From: JAUIAI01 sp049680625
Lineage (GTDB): Bacteria; Pseudomonadota; Gammaproteobacteria; Burkholderiales; Burkholderiaceae_E
Direction of reading: 5' to 3'
NCBI GenBank assembly: GCA_049680625.1
Contig: JBAUID010000005.1
Span: 1-11,203 of the forward strand
DNA: 11,203 nucleotides
Shown: piece after piece, positions 6,709 through 11,203 of the stretch
Layout of the letters: the number at the start of each line of letters is the position of its first letter
Position numbering within the stretch: the first letter of the stretch is position 1
The notes under the pieces: generated by a model
The model's input: only the letters and a program-made list of their open reading frames with translations
The model's database searches: none
What the model was told of the DNA's origin: nothing
Position numbers and translations under genes: made by a program

Positions 6709-7476
6709 TTGCATTCACTTGAAACTGAGGTGATTGGCCAGCTAAGCCCACATACCCCTACCCTGGTTTTTCTTCATGAAGGTCTGGGCAGTGTCTCCGG
6801 ATGGCGAGATTTTCCCCAGCAGGTCTGCGAGGCTTGCGGTATTGCCGGAATTCTTTACTCTCGAACCGGTTACGGACAATCCCCTGAATTTGACGGCCCG
6901 CTCGATCTTGATTTCATGCATCGTGAGGCGTCTCGGGATCTACCGGCAATCATCAACCATTATGGGTTAGAAGCCCCAATCCTTTTTGGTCACAGCGACG
7001 GCGGGTCAATCGCACTGATTCACGCCGCGCAATTTACCGACCAGCCACGCGCACCGCTTGCCGTCATCGTGATGGCCCCGCATCTTTTTGTTGAACCTGT
7101 TTGCATCGAAGCAATTGCTCAATTGCGTCAACAATTTGATACTGATGATCGGCTGCAAATGAGCCTGTCCCGATATCATCACAATCCGGTCACGACGTTT
7201 AATACCTGGACACAAGCCTGGCTAAACCCTATTTTCTCTGCCTGGGATATCCGAGAAGAAGCATCCAACATTTGTTGCCCGGTTCTGGCGATCCAGGGTT
7301 TTGATGATCAATACGGAACGATGGCACAACTCGATGAACTGGCTAGTCGCGCTCCGCAGGTTGAACTGCTGAAACTCACCGGCTGTGGCCACAGCCCACA
7401 ACGGGATCAACCCACAAAAGTTCTGCACTCTGTACAGGCTTTCGTGGGCGCCCAATTAGCGGCCTACCTACCTTAA
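6709..7476 (+). CDS. Alpha/beta hydrolase of the box cluster
   Basis: The product has 255 residues and a complete alpha/beta-hydrolase fold signature. An oxyanion strand-loop VFLHEGLGSVSGWRDFP lies near residues 20-36. The nucleophile elbow FGHSDGG places the catalytic serine at S96. An acid candidate is D199 or D200 in GFDDQYG, and the catalytic histidine is H228 in GCGHSPQ. Translation starts at TTG 6709, preceded by AGAGG eight bases upstream. A stop codon closes the frame just before, and the first in-frame ATG would delete the oxyanion loop. GTG 6730 is a less likely start. Benzoate epoxidation clusters often include such a hydrolase, sometimes called a lactone hydrolase. It could act on a lactone or thioester by-product, but the substrate is unknown. 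The gene is divergent from boxR, and its 3' end overlaps tsaC by 9 bp. Confidence 0.85.
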   Translation: MHSLETEVIGQLSPHTPTLVFLHEGLGSVSGWRDFPQQVCEACGIAGILYSRTGYGQSPEFDGPLDLDFMHREASRDLPAIINHYGLEAPILFGHSDGGSIALIHAAQFTDQPRAPLAVIVMAPHLFVEPVCIEAIAQLRQQFDTDDRLQMSLSRYHHNPVTTFNTWTQAWLNPIFSAWDIREEASNICCPVLAIQGFDDQYGTMAQLDELASRAPQVELLKLTGCGHSPQRDQPTKVLHSVQAFVGAQLAAYLP

Positions 7477-8520
7477 GTTATCCGGACCGCTTAAACGGCC
7501 CGACCTTGCAGGCAAACCTGACCCGGTTTGAGCGCGTTGCAAACGATCATTGACCGCATCCCACTGCGCGCTGCGCGGCGGCGCCTCGATCAGAATGACA
7601 TCTGCGCCCAATTGATCAAATTCGCGCAACATCGCGTATAGGCGGAACCCAAACACTGCGGCATCTGAACTGGCATGCTCCCAGTGTAATCCGGGTGGCT
7701 CGGGCTGGCTGCTTGAACAAACCACGTAGCGGCGCCCTGAGTCGGACAACTCAACCACCCGGCGCTTCAATTGTTCAGGCAAAAGCAATTCAATTGCCGT
7801 ATCAGGTGCATAGTGAGCGGCGAGAGACCCGGACACCCGCGGTTGCCGAACAGTTTTGTCTCTTAAAGAAGGTTGAGCATTCACTTCGGTATCAATTGCC
7901 GCCAGACCCCGGGCCCGTAAAACTTCACTCACTTGCGCTGCCGTCACAGATCCGGGGCGCAAAATGCTCACGAATCCCCGACTCAGGTCAACAATGGTTG
8001 ACTCCAGGCCGTGATCGCTCGGCCCGCCGTCCAGCACAGGGACCACTTCACCGAAGTCACTTCGAACATGGGAAGCACTGGTTGGGCTGACCCCACCGAA
8101 GCGGTTAGCAGACGGTGCAGCAATGCCGCGGCCGCCGCCGTATTCAAATGCCGCCAGTAATTTGTGGGCCAACGGATGTGACGGACAACGCAAGCCAATA
8201 GTCGATTCGTCGCCGCAGGCGTAGGCCGGCACGTCGGCGCGACGCGGCACGATCAAGGTCAGCGGGCCGGGCCAGAACGCGTCCGCAAGGACTTTGCCGG
8301 CGGCACCCAAATCTGCCCAATAACATGCCGCGGCCTGATTGCTGACATGAATGATCAGCGGGTGGCCGGCTGGCCGGCCCTTGATGTCATAAATCTGCTG
8401 AACCCCACGGGCCGAATGCGCATCGGCGCCAAGGCCGTACACCGTTTCAGTCGCAAACGCCACAACATCGCCGCGACGTAACAATGTCACTGCGAATGAA
8501 ATGTCGATATTGGTCGGCAT
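7468..8520 (-). CDS. tsaC: L-threonylcarbamoyladenylate synthase, long Sua5 type
   Basis: This 350-residue enzyme makes threonylcarbamoyl-AMP from threonine, bicarbonate and ATP, the precursor of t6A37 in ANN-decoding tRNAs. The catalytic YrdC-like domain covers about residues 1-200, with FATETVYGLGADA (22-34), KGRPAGHPLIIHV (47-59), WPGPLTLI, GIAAPSANRFGGVSPTSASHV and VLDGGPSDHGLESTIVDL. A linker with GSLAAHYAP leads to a C-terminal Sua5 domain, so it is the long Sua5 form rather than the short TsaC (about 190 residues). The ATG at 8520 has no clear ribosome site. The gene starts 28 bp after purK on the same strand and is probably expressed with the purine genes. Its stop (7470-7468) lies inside the end of the convergent hydrolase gene. 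Confidence 0.93.
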   Translation of the reverse strand: MPTNIDISFAVTLLRRGDVVAFATETVYGLGADAHSARGVQQIYDIKGRPAGHPLIIHVSNQAAACYWADLGAAGKVLADAFWPGPLTLIVPRRADVPAYACGDESTIGLRCPSHPLAHKLLAAFEYGGGRGIAAPSANRFGGVSPTSASHVRSDFGEVVPVLDGGPSDHGLESTIVDLSRGFVSILRPGSVTAAQVSEVLRARGLAAIDTEVNAQPSLRDKTVRQPRVSGSLAAHYAPDTAIELLLPEQLKRRVVELSDSGRRYVVCSSSQPEPPGLHWEHASSDAAVFGFRLYAMLREFDQLGADVILIEAPPRSAQWDAVNDRLQRAQTGSGLPARSGRLSGPDNLR

Positions 8521-8548
8521 TACGGCAATTATGAGACGCAGTAGCGCG

Positions 8549-9766
8549 TCAGATGCCCAGGTCTAATCGAATCTGGCGAATCACCTGGTGTGCTTGTTTG
8601 GTGGAATCAGCAAGCACGGTGACATGACCCATTTTCCGAGCCGGCCGGGGGTCACGCTTGCCATACAAATGCAGCTTGGCCATCGGATGGCTGACCACTT
8701 TAAGCCACGGGGGTTCAATCGCACATTCTTGATTCACTGCGTTTCCTGAGTGCCCGGTAAACCAGCAATCACCTAGCAGATTCAGCATAACCGCCGGCAA
8801 GAGTTGCTCTACGCTGCCCAAAGGCCAGCCGGCGAGTACCCTGGCCTGTTGTTCAAACTGACTCGTATGGCAGGCGTCGATAGAATAATGACCCGAGTTG
8901 TGCGGCCGCGGCGCCATCTCGTTGACAATCAAACGACCGTCATCAAGGACGAAGAATTCGACACAAAGTATGCCTGCGTAGTCCAGAGCCTGCGCCATCT
9001 TGACGGTGGCTTCGGTTGCCTTTTGTGCCAGCGCCGAATTAACCTGGGCAGGTACAGTTGACGTTGCCAGAATGCCGTTAATGTGAACGTTTTCGGATAC
9101 CGGGTAGGAAACCACTTCACCGTCCCGGCCACGGGCAACAACCACCGACAATTCAGTGGCCAGTGATAATTTCTTTTCCAGCACACACGGCACGGAGTCG
9201 AAACGCTCAAAAGCCTCGCGTACTTCCTGGACCGAACCAACCCGTGCCTGGCCTTTTCCGTCGTAACCCAGCCGGGATACTTTCAGTATCCCGGGTAACA
9301 GCTTGGTATCGAGGCTGTCGACATCATCGACAGATGCAATAGCGCAATACGGCGCACAGTCCAGGCCACAGGAGACAGAAAATTCTTTTTCTGCAATGCG
9401 GTCCTGAGCAATAGATACGGCGTTCGCACGGGGCGCAACAATGCAATGTTTGCTCAGAAAGTCCAGCGCCTGGGAAGGCACGTTTTCAAATTCGGTTGTA
9501 CACGCGGTGCATAAATCGGCTAACTGCTGTAGCGCCACAGGGTCGATGAAATCGGCCTGGATATGACGGTCGGCTACCGCCGCGGACGGCCCGTCTTGCG
9601 CCGGGTCGAGAACACAAACCTTATAACCCATACTCTGAGCGGCCATGCAGAACATTCGCCCAAGCTGACCACCGCCCAGCAACCCCAGCCAGGAGCCGGG
9701 AGGCAGGAGAGACTCGCCTTGTCTCGAAGCTTGATCGTAAGGCTGGATTTTTTCAGGCTGACTCAT
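8549..9766 (-). CDS. purK: N5-carboxyaminoimidazole ribonucleotide synthase PurK
   Basis: This 405-residue ATP-grasp enzyme carboxylates AIR with ATP and bicarbonate to N5-CAIR in purine synthesis. The N-terminal nucleotide-fold segment LGLLGGGQLGRMFCMAAQ follows a polar extension of about 25 residues that many PurK proteins lack, so the protein is longer than the usual 355-380. Typical family stretches follow: FENVP, ELSVVVARGRDGEVVSYP, ENVHINGIL and the signature NEMAPRPHNSGHYSIDAC, which carries magnesium/ATP site residues. The ATG overlaps the purE stop by 4 bp (ATGA, 9766-9763), which supports translational coupling and this start. Confidence 0.96.
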   Translation of the reverse strand: MSQPEKIQPYDQASRQGESLLPPGSWLGLLGGGQLGRMFCMAAQSMGYKVCVLDPAQDGPSAAVADRHIQADFIDPVALQQLADLCTACTTEFENVPSQALDFLSKHCIVAPRANAVSIAQDRIAEKEFSVSCGLDCAPYCAIASVDDVDSLDTKLLPGILKVSRLGYDGKGQARVGSVQEVREAFERFDSVPCVLEKKLSLATELSVVVARGRDGEVVSYPVSENVHINGILATSTVPAQVNSALAQKATEATVKMAQALDYAGILCVEFFVLDDGRLIVNEMAPRPHNSGHYSIDACHTSQFEQQARVLAGWPLGSVEQLLPAVMLNLLGDCWFTGHSGNAVNQECAIEPPWLKVVSHPMAKLHLYGKRDPRPARKMGHVTVLADSTKQAHQVIRQIRLDLGI

Positions 9767-10254
9767 TTGCCAGACAGTTTCATTGACGCAGCAGCCTCAG
9801 TTTGTCGGGTGCGGAATAGATCGAGCTTGTCAGCCAGGGCGCTATCGGTTGCCGCCAGCATTGCAACCGCGAACAAACCTGCGTTGGCAGCACCAGCTTC
9901 ACCAATCGCAAAAGTCGCTACGGGGATTCCGCGGGGCATTTGAACGATTGATAATAACGAATCCTGCCCTTTCAGATATCGGGACGGTACCGGCACACCC
10001 AGCACCGGTAGCGACGTTTTGGCGGCCAGCATGCCCGGCAGATGGGCAGCCCCACCGGCGCCGGCAATAATGGCCCGCAAGCCTCGGTCTCTGGCAGTTT
10101 GCGCATAGTCAAACATCGCGTCAGGCATTCGGTGTGCCGAAACCACTTGGCACTCATGAGCGATATTAAACTCGCGCAACATATCAGAGGCGTTTTTCAT
10201 CACATCCCAGTCACTGCTGGAACCCATTACTACGCCGATTACGGGATCAGTCAA
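9763..10254 (-). CDS. purE: N5-CAIR mutase, class I PurE
   Basis: This 163-residue protein isomerises N5-CAIR to CAIR, directly after PurK. Class I features are seen: VVMGSSSDWDVM (8-19), VSAHRMPDAMFDYA, IIAGAGGAAHLPGMLAAKT with the catalytic histidine, VPVPS, and QMPRGIPVATFAIGEAGAANAGLFA. The start is TTG at 10254. It overlaps the purC stop (TGA, 10253-10251) as TTGA, with GGAG about 10 bases upstream on the coding strand. The next ATG would cut into the substrate loop, so the TTG is well supported. Presence of purK next door agrees with the class I assignment. Confidence 0.97.
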   Translation of the reverse strand: MTDPVIGVVMGSSSDWDVMKNASDMLREFNIAHECQVVSAHRMPDAMFDYAQTARDRGLRAIIAGAGGAAHLPGMLAAKTSLPVLGVPVPSRYLKGQDSLLSIVQMPRGIPVATFAIGEAGAANAGLFAVAMLAATDSALADKLDLFRTRQTEAAASMKLSGK

Positions 10255-11180
10255 TTGTGGTTCACTCCGGATTCGTGAGCTTGGAGGCTGACGCCGGTCA
10301 GAATAGTCAATGCCTCGTGGTATTTTTTCGCCGTAGCCGCGATGACTTCAGCCGGTAACGGTGGCGCGGGTGCTTTCTTGTTCCAGCCTGACAAAGACTC
10401 GAGATAGTCGCGTAAAAATTGTTTGTCGAAAGACGGTGGTGAGATGCCGGTTTTATAACTGTCTGCCGGCCAGAACCGCGACGAATCTGCCGTCAGAATT
10501 TCGTCCATCAGGTGTAGCTCGCCAGCATCGTCCAGGCCAAATTCGAACTTGGTATCGGCAATAATAATGCCGCGCGCAGCAGCAATTGTCCGCGCCTTTG
10601 AATACAACTCAATGCTGATCTGTCGAATACGCTCAGCCAGGTCGGCACCAATTGTGCGTGCCATGACCTCAAATGAAATGTTCTCATCATGGTCGCCTTG
10701 CTCTGCCTTGGTTGCCGGCGTGAAAATTGGCTCTGGAAGTTCCTGGGCCTGAACCAGGCCGGGGGGCAACACAACCCCACACACCTGCCCGCTTGCCTGG
10801 TAGTCTTTCCAGCCAGAACCAATCAGGTAACCACGAACCACGGCCTCAACAGGCAATGGATGCAGACGCTTCACAACCATCGACCGCCCGCGTACCTGGT
10901 CTTGTTCGGCTGGGGAGACAACAGTTGTCGGATCGATGCCGGTCAGGTGATTGGGTACGACATCAGCCAGTTGATCAAACCAGAAAAGCGCCATCGCAGT
11001 AAGAATGCGACCTTTGTCCGGGATCGGTTCGGACATGATGACGTCGAAGGCTGAGATGCGGTCGCTGGTGACGATAAGCAGCTTATCGATATCAACCGCG
11101 TAATTCTCACGAACCTTGCCGCGACCCAGCAATTTCAGCGAGGTAATTGAGCTCTCGTACAGAGCTGAGTTGTTTGCCAT
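10251..11180 (-). CDS. purC: SAICAR synthetase PurC (long form)
   Basis: This 309-residue ligase joins CAIR and aspartate with ATP to give SAICAR. It is the longer form of about 300 residues found in yeast and many proteobacteria, not the 237-residue form of E. coli. Visible family motifs are GRGKVRENYAVD, SDRISAFDVIMSEPIPDKG, VEAVVRGYLIGSGWKDYQ, GIIIADTKFEFGLD and DEILTADSSRFWPADSY. The ATG at 11180 starts MANNSALYESS. No strong ribosome site is visible in the 23 bases left before the window edge. Its stop overlaps the purE start by 4 bp, and it is the first visible gene of the purC-purE-purK-tsaC run. A promoter probably lies beyond the right edge. Confidence 0.97.
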   Translation of the reverse strand: MANNSALYESSITSLKLLGRGKVRENYAVDIDKLLIVTSDRISAFDVIMSEPIPDKGRILTAMALFWFDQLADVVPNHLTGIDPTTVVSPAEQDQVRGRSMVVKRLHPLPVEAVVRGYLIGSGWKDYQASGQVCGVVLPPGLVQAQELPEPIFTPATKAEQGDHDENISFEVMARTIGADLAERIRQISIELYSKARTIAAARGIIIADTKFEFGLDDAGELHLMDEILTADSSRFWPADSYKTGISPPSFDKQFLRDYLESLSGWNKKAPAPPLPAEVIAATAKKYHEALTILTGVSLQAHESGVNHN

Positions 11181-11203
11181 CGGCGCAAAACCCGTATTGT
11201 GCC

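Noticed and set aside
7695..8090. Plus-strand reading frame of about 131 codons inside tsaC
   Set aside because: It is antisense to the conserved Sua5 protein, has no domain character and no ribosome site.
1..11203. CRISPR array, transposase, tRNA or rRNA gene
   Set aside because: No repeat-spacer pattern, insertion-sequence ends, transposase motifs or tRNA/rRNA sequence were seen on either strand.

Overview
The window holds two blocks. Positions 108-7476 carry a compact gene set for aerobic benzoate breakdown through coenzyme A thioesters (the box, or benzoyl-CoA epoxidation, pathway). Positions 7468-11180 carry a housekeeping run: purine biosynthesis genes plus a tRNA-modification gene. 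The host looks like a proteobacterium, most likely a gammaproteobacterium. The box genes, a BoxR-type regulator (XRE helix-turn-helix fused to a shikimate-kinase-like domain), the separate purE and purK genes and the moderate base composition all fit this. It is an inference, and no rRNA or tRNA gene is present to test it.

Box block. On the minus strand, in transcription order, lie boxC (benzoyl-CoA-dihydrodiol lyase), boxB (di-iron benzoyl-CoA 2,3-epoxidase) and a benzoate-CoA ligase gene. Divergent from boxC, on the plus strand, is a small flavodoxin gene. Next come boxR (minus) and, divergent from it, an alpha/beta hydrolase gene (plus). Together these would activate benzoate to benzoyl-CoA, epoxidise the ring, open it to formate and a C6 semialdehyde-CoA, and switch the genes on when benzoyl-CoA appears. 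The usual reductase partner of BoxB (BoxA) and the aldehyde dehydrogenase (BoxD) are not in the window. A flavodoxin sits at the divergent promoter, where it would be co-regulated with boxC and boxB. This suggests, but does not prove, that it takes part in electron supply to BoxB.

The boxC-flavodoxin spacer contains TGC boxes at positions 5075, 5085, 5105 and 5115, all on one helical face, including TGCA-N6-TGCA. It is the best candidate operator for BoxR. Four spacers or gene ends in the box block carry short tandem repeats of 6, 9, 10 and 13 bp. I saw none in the purine block.

Housekeeping block. On the minus strand purC, purE and purK overlap by 4 bp at each junction, and tsaC (sua5) follows after 28 bp, so the four look like one operon. 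PurK and class I PurE together convert AIR to CAIR, and PurC makes SAICAR. tsaC converges on the hydrolase gene and their 3' ends overlap by 9 bp, which marks a sharp boundary between the two blocks.
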